Both the position numbers and the translations under genes were made by a program. Below, one piece after another: positions 1-8,048 of a DNA stretch of 64,000 nt. The DNA is from Candidatus Saccharicenans subterraneus (GTDB lineage Bacteria; Acidobacteriota; Aminicenantia; Aminicenantales; Saccharicenantaceae). How positions within the stretch are numbered: the stretch's first letter is position 1; every line of letters begins with the position of its first letter. The notes beneath the pieces are model-generated. The model had not been told where the DNA came from. It saw only the letters and a program-made list of their open reading frames with translations, and made no database searches. Location of the stretch: the NCBI GenBank assembly GCA_003426165.1, contig QUAH01000008.1, forward strand, positions 62,001 through 126,000, written 5' to 3'.

Positions 1-1
1 C

Positions 2-877
2 GGCGGCCTGGTCAGCGCTGCCATCGCCTTTGTCCTCGTCCCCGTTTTTGAAAGCATCTTCGGCTTCATCACGGCCACCAAGCTGCACGAGCTGACCAAC
101 TCCGACCTGCCGATTTTCAGGCAGCTGGCCCTGGAAGCCCCGGGGACCTACCATCACTCGCTGATCGTGGCCACCCTGGCCGAAAAAGCCGCCGAAAAGA
201 TCAACGCCAACGCCATGCTGGTCAAGGCCGGCGGCCTTTACCATGATATCGGCAAGGTCAAGAGACCGGAATATTTCAGCGAGAACCAGACTTCCCCTTT
301 TGATGTTCACCGGGAGCTAACTCCCTCGCTGAGCACCCTGGTCATCGTCAACCATGTCAAGGACGGCATTGACCTGGCCCGGAAACTGAAGCTGCCCCGC
401 CAGTTGACCGACCTGATTGCCCAGCACCACGGGACCTCCATCGTCCGTTATTTCTTCCAGAAAGCCAAGGAGAAATACGACCCGGAGCTGCACAAGATAG
501 AGGCCGAGGATTACCGCTACCAGGGGCCGACCCCCAGGAGCAAGGAAGCCGGTTTGATTCTCCTGGCCGACTCGGTGGAAGCGGCCGCCCGCAGCCTGCG
601 TTCCCCCACCAGGCAGAACCTCAAGAGGGTCATCACCGAAATTTTTAATACCCACCTTCAGGACGGGCAGCTCGACGATTGCGGCTTTTCCCTCAAGGAC
701 CTGCGGGTCATCGCCAATTCCTTCCTGATCACCCTGGACGCCATCTACCATCCGCGACCCAAGTATCCCGGTTTCGATTTTGAAAAAAAGATAGAAAAGA
801 AAGAGGAAAATAAAAAGAACAATGGTCGTAATAATAAACAAGCTGAAGAAAAACCCGGTCCCTCCGAAAAGACTTAA
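2..877 (+). CDS. pgpH: 7TM-HD family cyclic-di-AMP phosphodiesterase, C-terminal part (5' truncated by window)
   Basis: The frame is open from the first bases, so the true start lies upstream. The visible part begins with the end of a membrane segment (VFESIFGF) and continues into an HD domain: EAPGTYHHS, then GGLYHDIGK with the metal-binding His-Asp, KRPEYFSENQ, and a later QHHGT. This is the order seen in the C-terminal half of PgpH/YqfF proteins. In characterised members the domain hydrolyses cyclic di-AMP to pApA at the inner membrane face. The tail is highly charged (KKIEKKEENKK) and overlaps the start of ybeY by 56 bases, so the two are translationally linked. A PgpH-type gene next to ybeY is a common bacterial arrangement. 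The family assignment is firm; c-di-AMP specificity is taken from the family and not shown here. Confidence 0.9.
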   Translation, partial: GGLVSAAIAFVLVPVFESIFGFITATKLHELTNSDLPIFRQLALEAPGTYHHSLIVATLAEKAAEKINANAMLVKAGGLYHDIGKVKRPEYFSENQTSPFDVHRELTPSLSTLVIVNHVKDGIDLARKLKLPRQLTDLIAQHHGTSIVRYFFQKAKEKYDPELHKIEAEDYRYQGPTPRSKEAGLILLADSVEAAARSLRSPTRQNLKRVITEIFNTHLQDGQLDDCGFSLKDLRVIANSFLITLDAIYHPRPKYPGFDFEKKIEKKEENKKNNGRNNKQAEEKPGPSEKT

Positions 878-1253
878 GAGCCTGCTGCAGCAGCTCGGCC
901 GTCGCTACCGTGTGGGCCGAGCCGAGGTGGTTCTGACCCTGGTCGGGCCCCGGGCCATCCGTTCCCTGAACCGGAAATACCGGCATAAGGACCGCCCGAC
1001 CGATGTCCTGAGCTTCAGCCTTAAGGAAAAGGGGCCGGACGGGAAATTCTACCTGGGGGACATCATCATCTGCCCCGAGGTAGCCCGAAAACAGGCCCAT
1101 AAACAGGGTCACTCGCTTCTGCGGGAAATTGAAATCCTGACAATCCACGGTTTCCTTCACCTCCTGGGGTTCGAGCATTTCAAAGGGATGGAAGAAGAGG
1201 AAGCCAGGGTACGCCCCCGCTTGCTGAAAAATTACCGGGGGGATAAGAGCTGA
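822..1253 (+). CDS. ybeY: endoribonuclease / 16S rRNA maturation factor YbeY
   Basis: 143 residues, normal for YbeY, a zinc-dependent single-strand endoribonuclease involved in 16S rRNA 3' maturation and ribosome quality control. The metal-binding signature is HGFLHLLGFEH near residues 110-120, matching the family pattern HGxLHLxGyDH with Glu in place of Asp before the last His. The upstream motif DRPTDVLSFSL (about residue 59) is also typical. The ATG at 822 lies inside the 3' end of the pgpH frame, and the next gene starts 4 bases after the stop, so this is a tightly packed operon with the CorC-like gene and era. Confidence 0.95.
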   Translation: MVVIINKLKKNPVPPKRLKSLLQQLGRRYRVGRAEVVLTLVGPRAIRSLNRKYRHKDRPTDVLSFSLKEKGPDGKFYLGDIIICPEVARKQAHKQGHSLLREIEILTIHGFLHLLGFEHFKGMEEEEARVRPRLLKNYRGDKS

Positions 1254-1257
1254 AACC

Positions 1258-2511
1258 ATGAGCCAGTCGGATTTCCTGTTGGTCGGACTGATACTGAGTT
1301 TTCTTCTGACCTTTATTTTGTCTTTCCTGAACGTGATCTTTACGACCTATTCCCGGATAGGCTTCTCCCGGATACTCGAAGAAAACAGCCCCCTGAAAGA
1401 AGAAATCCTCGAGCACTACGACGAGCTCAAGATTGCCATAGACTATGGACGGATTGCCTTCCTTCTGGCTTTTGTAATTTACACCAGCCTGGTTTTTCCC
1501 GGCCTGGCCGGCTGGCCCTTCTGGGGTTTCCTGCTGTTCCTCGCCCTGTACCTGCTTTTGTTTGATTACCTTCCCCGGTTGTTCCTGCTGGCCCTCGGGG
1601 AAAAACACCTTAGATTTTTCCTGCCGGTTCTATTCCCGGTCAAGTTCATCCTGGCTCCCCTGCTGCTGCTGCCCAGGATTTTCCTTAGAAGAGAGGAAGA
1701 GCGCCAGGCGGCCTGGAGAACGCACGAAACCACCGAGGAAGAAATTGAGACCTTTATCGACGAGGCCACCGAAGAGGGCATCATCGAGAAGGACCAGAAT
1801 GAACTGCTGAGGGGAGTGGTGGAATTTGGCGACCAGATGGTCCGGGAAATCATGACCCCCCGGAGCCGGGTGGTGGCCGTGGACATCGAAACAACCGTGG
1901 GCCAGCTCAAGGAAGTCTTCGTCCGGGAAAAATACTCGAGAATCCCGGTCTACCGCGAGCGCCTGGATAACATCCAGGGCATGGTCATGGCCAAGGACCT
2001 GCTGGAATTCAGCGACCAGGAGCAGGCCGGGAGGAAGATAGACTTCCTGGTAAGGCCGGTGATGTTTGTCCCGGAAACCATGGCCGTCAATAGGCTCCTT
2101 AAGGAATTCAAGAAGGTCAAGCAGAAACTGGCCATCGTGGTCGACGAGTATGGCGGAGTATCCGGCCTGGTGACCATGGAAGACCTGCTGGAGGAGATAG
2201 TCGGCGAAATCCAGGATGAATACGACACCGAGGAACCGCAGATCGTGGCCGAAAAGCCGGACACCTACCTGGTCCAGGGCGAAACCGAGGTGGAAGACCT
2301 GGAAGAACTGCTGGGCAGCGAGCTCTCGGACGAGAACCTGCTGACCATAAACGGGTTGCTCCAGCAACACCTGGGCCGGTTGCCCCGCCCCGGCGAAAAG
2401 CTGGAGCTGGCCGGACTCGGCTTTGAAATTTTGGAAGTAGACGACAAGAGCATCAGGAAAGTTCGGGTAACCCGGAAGCGAGCTGACAACCAGACTGAAA
2501 AGGGAGAGTGA
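1258..2511 (+). CDS. hemolysin/CorC family protein (DUF21 membrane region, CBS pair, CorC_HlyC domain)
   Basis: 417 residues. Residues 1-145 hold about four hydrophobic segments, equivalent to the CNNM/DUF21 membrane domain but divergent. A charged linker follows, then a CBS pair with the diagnostic MVREIMTPRSRV (about residue 195) and IVVDEYGGVSGLVTMEDLLEEIVG (about residues 295-318). The last 85 residues form the CorC_HlyC ligand-like domain. Family members are linked to magnesium/cobalt efflux or membrane integrity; the substrate here is unknown. It sits between ybeY and era with 4 and 1 intervening bases, the same neighbourhood as in many bacteria where a CorC-like protein follows YbeY. 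Confidence 0.9.
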   Translation: MSQSDFLLVGLILSFLLTFILSFLNVIFTTYSRIGFSRILEENSPLKEEILEHYDELKIAIDYGRIAFLLAFVIYTSLVFPGLAGWPFWGFLLFLALYLLLFDYLPRLFLLALGEKHLRFFLPVLFPVKFILAPLLLLPRIFLRREEERQAAWRTHETTEEEIETFIDEATEEGIIEKDQNELLRGVVEFGDQMVREIMTPRSRVVAVDIETTVGQLKEVFVREKYSRIPVYRERLDNIQGMVMAKDLLEFSDQEQAGRKIDFLVRPVMFVPETMAVNRLLKEFKKVKQKLAIVVDEYGGVSGLVTMEDLLEEIVGEIQDEYDTEEPQIVAEKPDTYLVQGETEVEDLEELLGSELSDENLLTINGLLQQHLGRLPRPGEKLELAGLGFEILEVDDKSIRKVRVTRKRADNQTEKGE

Positions 2512-2512
2512 A

Positions 2513-3478
2513 GTGGCCACCAGAAAACAGACCGGAAAAAAGAAAACCTACCGGGCCGGTTATGTGGCCCTGATTGGCCGGCCCAACGTGGGCAAGTCCA
2601 CCCTGGTCAACAACCTGATCGGCCAGAAGATAGCCATCGTTTCCGACAAGCCGCAGACCACCCGGGTCAGCCTTCTGGGCATAAAAACCACCGACCGTGG
2701 CCAGATTATCTTCGTCGACAACCCCGGGGTGCACAAGCCCCTGCACCTGATGAACCGGAGGATGATGAATTACGTCCATTCCTCGCTGGAAACGGCCGAC
2801 CTGCTGTTGCTGATGATCGATGCCAGCAAGAAGTTCGGGCACGGCGACCAGTACGTCCTGGATATCCTGAAAAACGTCACCCGGCCGATCTTCCTGCTGA
2901 TCAACAAGGTGGACCTGGTCAAGAAGGAAAACATACTGCTGATCATAGACAGCTACAAGGACCTGCTGCCGTTTAAAGAAATCGTGCCCATCTCTGCCCT
3001 CAAGGGTGATAACCTCGACCGGCTGGAAAACCTGATCTACGAATACCTTCCGGTGGCTGATAAAATTTATGACGAGGACGAAGTCACCGACCAGTCCGAA
3101 AAATTCCTGCTGTCGGAAATAATCCGCGAGAAACTCCTCCACCACGTCGAGGAAGAGCTCCCCTACACCACGGCCGTGGTTATCCGCTCCATGGAGAGGA
3201 CCGAGCTTGCGGAGAAACCGGCCAGCGGGCACCGACCCGCTAGGCCGGCCCGTCCCCTGGTCCGGGTCCAGGCTGAAATCCTGGTGGAAAAGGAAAATCA
3301 CAAGGGGATAATAATCGGCCGCAAGGGCAGCCTGATCAAGGCCATCGGCAGCGAAGCCCGGAAGGAGATGGAAGAAATCCTGGAGAGCCAGGTCTTCCTG
3401 GAACTGAGCGTCCGGGTCCGGGAAAAGTGGCGGGATTCCGAAGAAATTCTCGACCTGATCGAAGAACAGAAGGGTTGA
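2513..3478 (+). CDS. era: GTPase Era
   Basis: 321 residues with a GTG start 1 base after the previous stop. The GTPase domain shows G1 GRPNVGKST (about residues 22-30), a switch region with QTTR, G3 DNPG (most Era proteins have DTPG) and G4 NKVD. The C-terminal KH domain is recognised by GIIIGRKGSLIKAIG (about residues 266-280), which binds the 3' end of 16S rRNA. The EELPYTTAVVI segment before the KH domain is also Era-specific. About 15 extra residues rich in Pro, Arg and Ala (around residue 240) are inserted just before the KH domain. Era couples 16S rRNA maturation to growth, consistent with ybeY in the same operon. Confidence 0.97.
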   Translation: MATRKQTGKKKTYRAGYVALIGRPNVGKSTLVNNLIGQKIAIVSDKPQTTRVSLLGIKTTDRGQIIFVDNPGVHKPLHLMNRRMMNYVHSSLETADLLLLMIDASKKFGHGDQYVLDILKNVTRPIFLLINKVDLVKKENILLIIDSYKDLLPFKEIVPISALKGDNLDRLENLIYEYLPVADKIYDEDEVTDQSEKFLLSEIIREKLLHHVEEELPYTTAVVIRSMERTELAEKPASGHRPARPARPLVRVQAEILVEKENHKGIIIGRKGSLIKAIGSEARKEMEEILESQVFLELSVRVREKWRDSEEILDLIEEQKG

Positions 3479-3707
3479 GCCAGGCCGGAGCGGGTCTGGC
3501 AAATTAGCCTCAGCCCGGCAATTTCAATAGTTATTTTTATTTTTATATTTTTTTGCCGGACCCGTTGTCTTCCTCCTTGTCTTACAACGGGTGATAATAA
3601 CGCGGAACTCCACCCGGAGAGTACTTTCGTACCTTCTGGAAGGACAGAGCGCCTGTCAGGCCGGTTGACAAGCCGGGTATTTGATGAGAAAATTCTAATC
3701 CCCTCGC
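3479..3707 (+). other. structured spacer between era and tRNA-His
   Basis: No gene is visible. The stretch is rich in inverted repeats. CGGGTCTGGC (3491-3500) can pair with GCCGGACCCG (3555-3564) around a long T-rich loop. CCCGTTGT (3561-3568) pairs with ACAACGGG (3584-3591). GACAG and CTGTC near 3643-3657 form a further small hairpin. The T-rich tract at about 3530-3554 may help end era transcription. Whether any of this is a functional RNA cannot be told from one sequence. Confidence 0.45.
3665..3693 (+). promoter_or_regulatory. candidate sigma-70 promoter for tRNA-His
   Basis: A perfect TTGACA at 3665-3670 is followed after 17 bases by GAAAAT (3688-3693), which matches the -10 consensus at four of six positions. 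The predicted start near 3700 would be a few bases before the tRNA, as expected for a tRNA promoter. Confidence 0.5.
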
Positions 3708-3784
3708 GGTGAGTGTAGCTCAAGGGTTAGAGCACCGGACTGTGGATCCGGTGGTTGGGGGTTCGAATCCCCTCACTCACCCCA
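3708..3784 (+). tRNA. tRNA-His (anticodon GTG)
   Basis: The acceptor stem GTGAGTG (3709-3715) pairs with CACTCAC (3774-3780). The D-arm is GCTC/GAGC, the anticodon stem is CCGGA/TCCGG with loop CTGTGGA (anticodon 3742-3744), and the T-loop is TTCGAAT. The extra 5' G at 3708 (G-1) faces C at 3781, the identity pair of bacterial tRNA-His. CCA is encoded at 3782-3784. Confidence 0.98.
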
Positions 3785-3791
3785 TTTCCCC

Positions 3792-4433
3792 TTAAAATGA
3801 AACGCTAGCCAGAACGGTCAGGCTGTTGTTTTTTATATAGTCCACTTCAAAACCTGACAGGGCCACGCTGGACAGGCCCAGGTGGTAACGTCCCTCCAGG
3901 CAGAATTTGGCCAGGCCCGCCCTGAATTCAAAACCCCCGCCAAAAACAGCCGCCAGTTCCCCCTTCTTGAAATAATCCCGGGAATCCACCCGGGCCATCT
4001 CCGCCCCTTCTGTATCATAAATGACCGTGGCAGCCCGGCTCAGGTAGCCATAGGACGGCCCGGCAAAAATGAAAGGCCGGGTTGGGCCTAACCTGATAAT
4101 AGACCACTTCAGCAGAAGAATGGCTTCCAGGTAGTCATGATGCCACTGGACGTTGTAGAAGCCGTCATCTATGTAAGCTTCATACTGGGTCCCGCGCCTG
4201 GCGTACATGAATTCCGGCTGGATGGCTAACGGCCCGAAGTTAATTGAAAAAAATATCCCGCCGGTCAGGCCCCGGAGCATTTTGAATTCAGCCACGTCAA
4301 TCGGCTTGGGTGACACCGAGATATTGGCCAGGTTTAATCCTCCCTTAACCCCGAACGAAATCCGCCCGGCCCGGGCCTGACTGTACGATAAGATGACAAG
4401 AATGAGAAGAAAAGCCGGCAGTAACTTTCTCAA
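3792..4433 (-). CDS. PorT-like outer-membrane beta-barrel protein
   Basis: 213 residues. A TTG start at 4433 is supported by AAGGAGGG seven bases upstream. Residues 1-22 form a Sec signal peptide ending SQARA. The mature part opens with the ISFGVKGGLNLANIS-type motif found at the start of small eight-stranded barrels (PorT / OMP_b-brl_2 group) and alternates polar and hydrophobic residues up to a terminal Phe (VLASVSF), the usual barrel-assembly signal. The ligand or role is not predictable; such proteins are often general surface proteins. It is the last gene of the minus-strand side and converges on tRNA-His. Confidence 0.8.
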   Translation of the reverse strand: MRKLLPAFLLILVILSYSQARAGRISFGVKGGLNLANISVSPKPIDVAEFKMLRGLTGGIFFSINFGPLAIQPEFMYARRGTQYEAYIDDGFYNVQWHHDYLEAILLLKWSIIRLGPTRPFIFAGPSYGYLSRAATVIYDTEGAEMARVDSRDYFKKGELAAVFGGGFEFRAGLAKFCLEGRYHLGLSSVALSGFEVDYIKNNSLTVLASVSF

Positions 4434-4593
4434 GGAAACCCTCCTTAATTCTGCGGCTATTATATCATAACCGGGAGGGGTCTTTCATCAATCTTGTTTC
4501 ACGGCCAGCCCGGTGGAGCCGGGATTTAGCAGGGCCAGCGAGCTTCCGGGCCCTTATCTGATTATAAACTCATTCCGCAAACCATGGCCGCAA

Positions 4594-6234
4594 TCAATCT
4601 TTGGGTTTCTTAACACTTTTAACCTCGACTTCCCCCGAAAACTCGACCGGTTTTCTGGCCAGGCTGAGATCGTTTGCGTCGAGGAAAATTTCCCGGGTGT
4701 CCCGACCCTCAACCTTCAAGAATATCGAAGTCTCGGGTAACGCCCGGCAATTCCTGACGACGGCTCTCTGTACCTGGTTAAGGACCAGGGCCGCCCCGGA
4801 CCGGTCACTTATCTTCGCCTGGCGTGCCCTGAGATTTTCCACCTCCAGGTCCTGGACATTCTCCACCAAGACCGCGTTCTCCCATTTCTGGTATTCCGGC
4901 TCCTCCCAGGTTATCTCCACGTTTCTGAGGCTAAAATTTCTGGCCTGCCGGACCTCCAGGGCATTGACCGCCTTATCATATGGAGCCTCGGGATTATGGG
5001 AAATGGCCAGCCTGAGGTTTTCTATGGTCACCTCTTCCAGCGGACTTTCCGGGTGGCCGGTAATCTGGCTTGAGCCCTGGCCCCTGGCCATTACGTTACT
5101 TATCAAGACCCTGCGGATTTTTCCCGCCGGGCGGTCATCCTCCTTTTTCCAGTTTCTGTGCACCTCGCTCCTTTTCTTAACGTTAAAATGAATCGGCTCC
5201 CCGTCTCCCCACCAGAACCAGTCATGCCGCCTGGTCTCTATGACCAGGTTGGAGATGACCACATCCTCCACCACCCCGCCATCAAAGACCATGAAGGACA
5301 GGCCGCGGTTGGAATCAGTGATAACACAGTTGCTGATGGTTACTTTCCTGATGGCATTCATGTTGCCGTCGCAGAACTTGATGGCGCTGGAGGCTGACGA
5401 CAGCCGGCAGTTGGTCACGGTGATGTTCTCGCAGGGCAGGGCCGGGCCGAACCAGTTCATCGAATAAAAAACCAGGGCATCATCACCGGTCTCGATCGTG
5501 GAATTGGCAATGCGGACATCCCGGCAGCCGTCGGGGTCTATCCCGTCGGCCCAGACCCCCTCCTTGAGGCTGGAGCGAATGTAGACCGAGTCGATGGTCA
5601 GCCGTTCGCAACCGTAGGGATGAATGGTCCAGCTCGGCGAATCTATGAAAGATAGGCCCCTGATGAGGACATCGCGGCACCTGAGCAGCAGGACCAGCTT
5701 CCCGTACTGGTCGTTCCTGGGAAAGGAGCGAACAAGGGGCCTACCGAGCTTTTCCATCTCCAGCTGGTTGGGGTAGATAAAGTCGTCGTGAAAATCGCCC
5801 TTCTCCCGCCACTCGTAGCCGGCCTGGCCGTCGACCACGCCCCGCCCTTCCAGGGTGATGTTGACCAGGTCTTCACCGTAAAAAAGGGCGTCCCGGTCAA
5901 AGGCAGATTTATCCTTGATAGAATAAACGGTGGCCCCGGCCTCGATGAAAATCCTGACGTGGCTTCTCAGGTGGATGGTGCCGGTGCTGTAATCGCCCGG
6001 CGGAAAATACACCAGGCCACCCCCGGCCGCGGCACAGGCCTCTATGGCCTTCTGGATAGCCTGGCGGGCGTTCTGAGCTTTTTCCCCGGTAGCCCCATAA
6101 TCCCTGACGTTGAAAACCGGTCCCAGCTCCTGGCCTGAAATCGGACCGGCTCCGGCCGATATGGACAAGACAAGGAAAGACAGAACAACAGAAGTCACAA
6201 GTCGAATTTTTTTCAGGTTTGATTCTACGAGCAT
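4594..6234 (-). CDS. secreted glycoside hydrolase family 28 (polygalacturonase-like) protein
   Basis: 546 residues from the ATG at 6234, chosen because GGAGGAG lies five bases upstream and the signal peptide follows directly; an upstream in-frame ATG at 6261 has no such site. After the signal peptide comes FNVRDYGATGEKAQNA, the classic opening of GH28 and pectate-lyase-like beta-helices. The catalytic Asp region is WADGIDPDGCRDV (about residues 227-239) and the paired Asp is in ETGDDALVF (about residue 248), matching the GH28 NTDGID and GDD motifs. The rest is right-handed beta-helix repeats rich in N-x-x-I/V. It probably hydrolyses galacturonide or related uronate linkages outside the cytoplasm; the exact substrate is unknown. 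It is divergent from the next gene. Confidence 0.85.
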   Translation of the reverse strand: MLVESNLKKIRLVTSVVLSFLVLSISAGAGPISGQELGPVFNVRDYGATGEKAQNARQAIQKAIEACAAAGGGLVYFPPGDYSTGTIHLRSHVRIFIEAGATVYSIKDKSAFDRDALFYGEDLVNITLEGRGVVDGQAGYEWREKGDFHDDFIYPNQLEMEKLGRPLVRSFPRNDQYGKLVLLLRCRDVLIRGLSFIDSPSWTIHPYGCERLTIDSVYIRSSLKEGVWADGIDPDGCRDVRIANSTIETGDDALVFYSMNWFGPALPCENITVTNCRLSSASSAIKFCDGNMNAIRKVTISNCVITDSNRGLSFMVFDGGVVEDVVISNLVIETRRHDWFWWGDGEPIHFNVKKRSEVHRNWKKEDDRPAGKIRRVLISNVMARGQGSSQITGHPESPLEEVTIENLRLAISHNPEAPYDKAVNALEVRQARNFSLRNVEITWEEPEYQKWENAVLVENVQDLEVENLRARQAKISDRSGAALVLNQVQRAVVRNCRALPETSIFLKVEGRDTREIFLDANDLSLARKPVEFSGEVEVKSVKKPKD

Positions 6235-6550
6235 GCTCTCCTCCTCTCCGGCTGTATCCATTTTATTTTATTCCCCCGCACGGCAACAGAAAATTCTATT
6301 TCCCGCACAAAATCAATGGCAGTCAAAGAGTTGACTCCAGTAAAAATCCTGGCTTATAAGTGCGAATGATTTCCGGAAGAAAAATATTCCAGGTTCACTA
6401 TTGCGCCAAAATGATTCTGTCTTAAAAGCGAGCGCCCAGGTTGCGGCTGGTTCCCCGGGACCAGAATTCTTCCTCAGCACCAAAACAAATTATGGCTTGA
6501 CCGCCAGCCGGCCGGGTGGTATGAAAAGAACACAGAGAAAGGAGAGAGCC
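6235..6550. other. divergent intergenic region (GH28 / isomerase-like)
   Basis: No gene is convincing here. An open frame upstream of 6551 adds 50 residues to the plus-strand gene but lacks a ribosome-binding site. The stretch holds a promoter candidate at 6331-6360, described separately. Confidence 0.6.
6331..6360 (+). promoter_or_regulatory. candidate sigma-70 promoter
   Basis: TTGACT (6331-6336), an 18-base spacer and TATAAG (6355-6360). It would drive the Tat-exported isomerase-like gene with a leader of about 180 bases. Confidence 0.45.
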
Positions 6551-8002
6551 ATGAAAGATTCTTGCCAGAACTTTCCCGGTAAACCCTCATCCTTCAGCCG
6601 GCGGCAATTCCTCGGAACCTGCCTGGCCGGCTCAGCCTCGGTTCTCCTGCTTAAAAAGAAGCTGGTGGCCAGCCTGAACCGAGCCGCCGGGGCTGAGACT
6701 GAACCTGCCGGCCGACCCAGAATCCGGCTGGTTTTCTCTCACATCCCACCCGACAGGCCCACCTGGCCTAATATCGGCTACGATTATGAGGGCCGTAAGA
6801 AGGAACTCACGGCCAAGTTAATTAAAGCCCTGCCCGACATAGAATTTCTCCCGGTAACCGTCCAGTCCCAGAAAGAAGCCGAAAACCTGCTGACAAACGA
6901 CCGCGGGATTGATGGTTATGTCATCTACCTGGTCGGTATCTGGACCGGAGCGGCCGGGGTGATTGCCGCCTCGGGCCGACCGACCATCCTGGTGGATGAC
7001 CTGTATGCCGGCTCGGGCGAGTTCCTGATTCAGTACGCGGCCTCCAGGCGGGCCGGACACCGGGTGGCCGGGGTGACCTCGTCCAGGTTCGAAGACGCGG
7101 TCGAAGCCATCGGCTGTTTTTCAGCCATCAAGAAAATGCAGCAGAGCCGGATACTGGACGTGACCGACAGCCCCGGCTTCTGGGGAAACCCCCAGAAAAT
7201 AAAAGAATTCTTCGGTACCGAGGTCATCAAAATTGGCTCGGCTGAAATCAACGAAGCCTACCGCCGGGCTGACCGGGCCCAGGCCGAAAGGTGGGCCCGG
7301 ACCTGGATAAAAAATGCCGAGAAGGTGGTGGAGCCTTCAGAAGAAGAAATAAAGAAATCGGGCCTGATGTACGTGGCCATGCAGGACCTGATGCGCGCCC
7401 ACCGGGCCCGGGCCATAACTGTCGATTGCCTGAATCTTTTTTACACCGGGAAACTCCCGGCCTACCCCTGCCTCGGTTTCTGCCAGCTCAACGACGACGG
7501 CCTGGTCGGGGCCTGCGAAGGTGATGTTCCTTCCACCACCATGATGCTGCTGGCCGGATACCTGGCCGGCCGACCCGGCTATATTTCTGACCCTGTCATT
7601 GATACTTCCCAGAATAAGATCATCTACGCTCACTGCGTTGCCCCCACCAGGGTTTTTGGTCCGGCTGGCCCGGCCAATCCCTACCGCATCCGGAACCACT
7701 CGGAGGACCGGAAAGGGGCAGCCATCCAGTCCCTCCTCCCGGCTGGTGAACTGGTCACCTCCTTCGAGCTCAACTCTGAAACCGGGGAAATCGTTCTTCA
7801 CCAGGCGGTAACCACCGGCAACGTGGAAGAAGATAAAGCCTGCCGGACAAAACTGGCGGCCGAGCCGGCCGGCAACATCGACCGGCTCCTGGGCGAGTGG
7901 GACCGCTTCGGCTGGCACCGGGTAACCGTCTACGGCGACCTGAAGAAAAAACTGGAAGTGGTCAGCAGCCTGCTGGGAATGAAGATAGTAGAAGAAGCCT
8001 GA
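6551..8002 (+). CDS. Tat-signal L-fucose/L-arabinose isomerase-like protein
   Basis: 483 residues from the ATG at 6551, preceded by GGAGAG; the longer frame from 6401 lacks a site. Residues 15-40 carry a twin-arginine signal (SRRQFLGTCLAGSASVLLL), so the folded protein should be exported. The body resembles the L-fucose isomerase superfamily: an N-terminal alpha/beta region reading out a sugar-binding pocket, a middle region with TVDCLNLFY and PCLGFCQLNDDG, then EGDVPSTTMM, which matches the Glu-containing segment lining the metal site, and HCVAPTRVFG further on. The family interconverts aldoses and ketoses in the cytoplasm, so an exported member is odd and may be a dehydrogenase-like or binding derivative. 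It is followed 46 bases later by the M14 peptidase in the same direction. Fold assignment fairly sure, activity unknown. Confidence 0.75.
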   Translation: MKDSCQNFPGKPSSFSRRQFLGTCLAGSASVLLLKKKLVASLNRAAGAETEPAGRPRIRLVFSHIPPDRPTWPNIGYDYEGRKKELTAKLIKALPDIEFLPVTVQSQKEAENLLTNDRGIDGYVIYLVGIWTGAAGVIAASGRPTILVDDLYAGSGEFLIQYAASRRAGHRVAGVTSSRFEDAVEAIGCFSAIKKMQQSRILDVTDSPGFWGNPQKIKEFFGTEVIKIGSAEINEAYRRADRAQAERWARTWIKNAEKVVEPSEEEIKKSGLMYVAMQDLMRAHRARAITVDCLNLFYTGKLPAYPCLGFCQLNDDGLVGACEGDVPSTTMMLLAGYLAGRPGYISDPVIDTSQNKIIYAHCVAPTRVFGPAGPANPYRIRNHSEDRKGAAIQSLLPAGELVTSFELNSETGEIVLHQAVTTGNVEEDKACRTKLAAEPAGNIDRLLGEWDRFGWHRVTVYGDLKKKLEVVSSLLGMKIVEEA

Positions 8003-8048
8003 AATAAAAATAAGAAGGTATTAGATAGAAGTATAGAGGAGGATGAAA

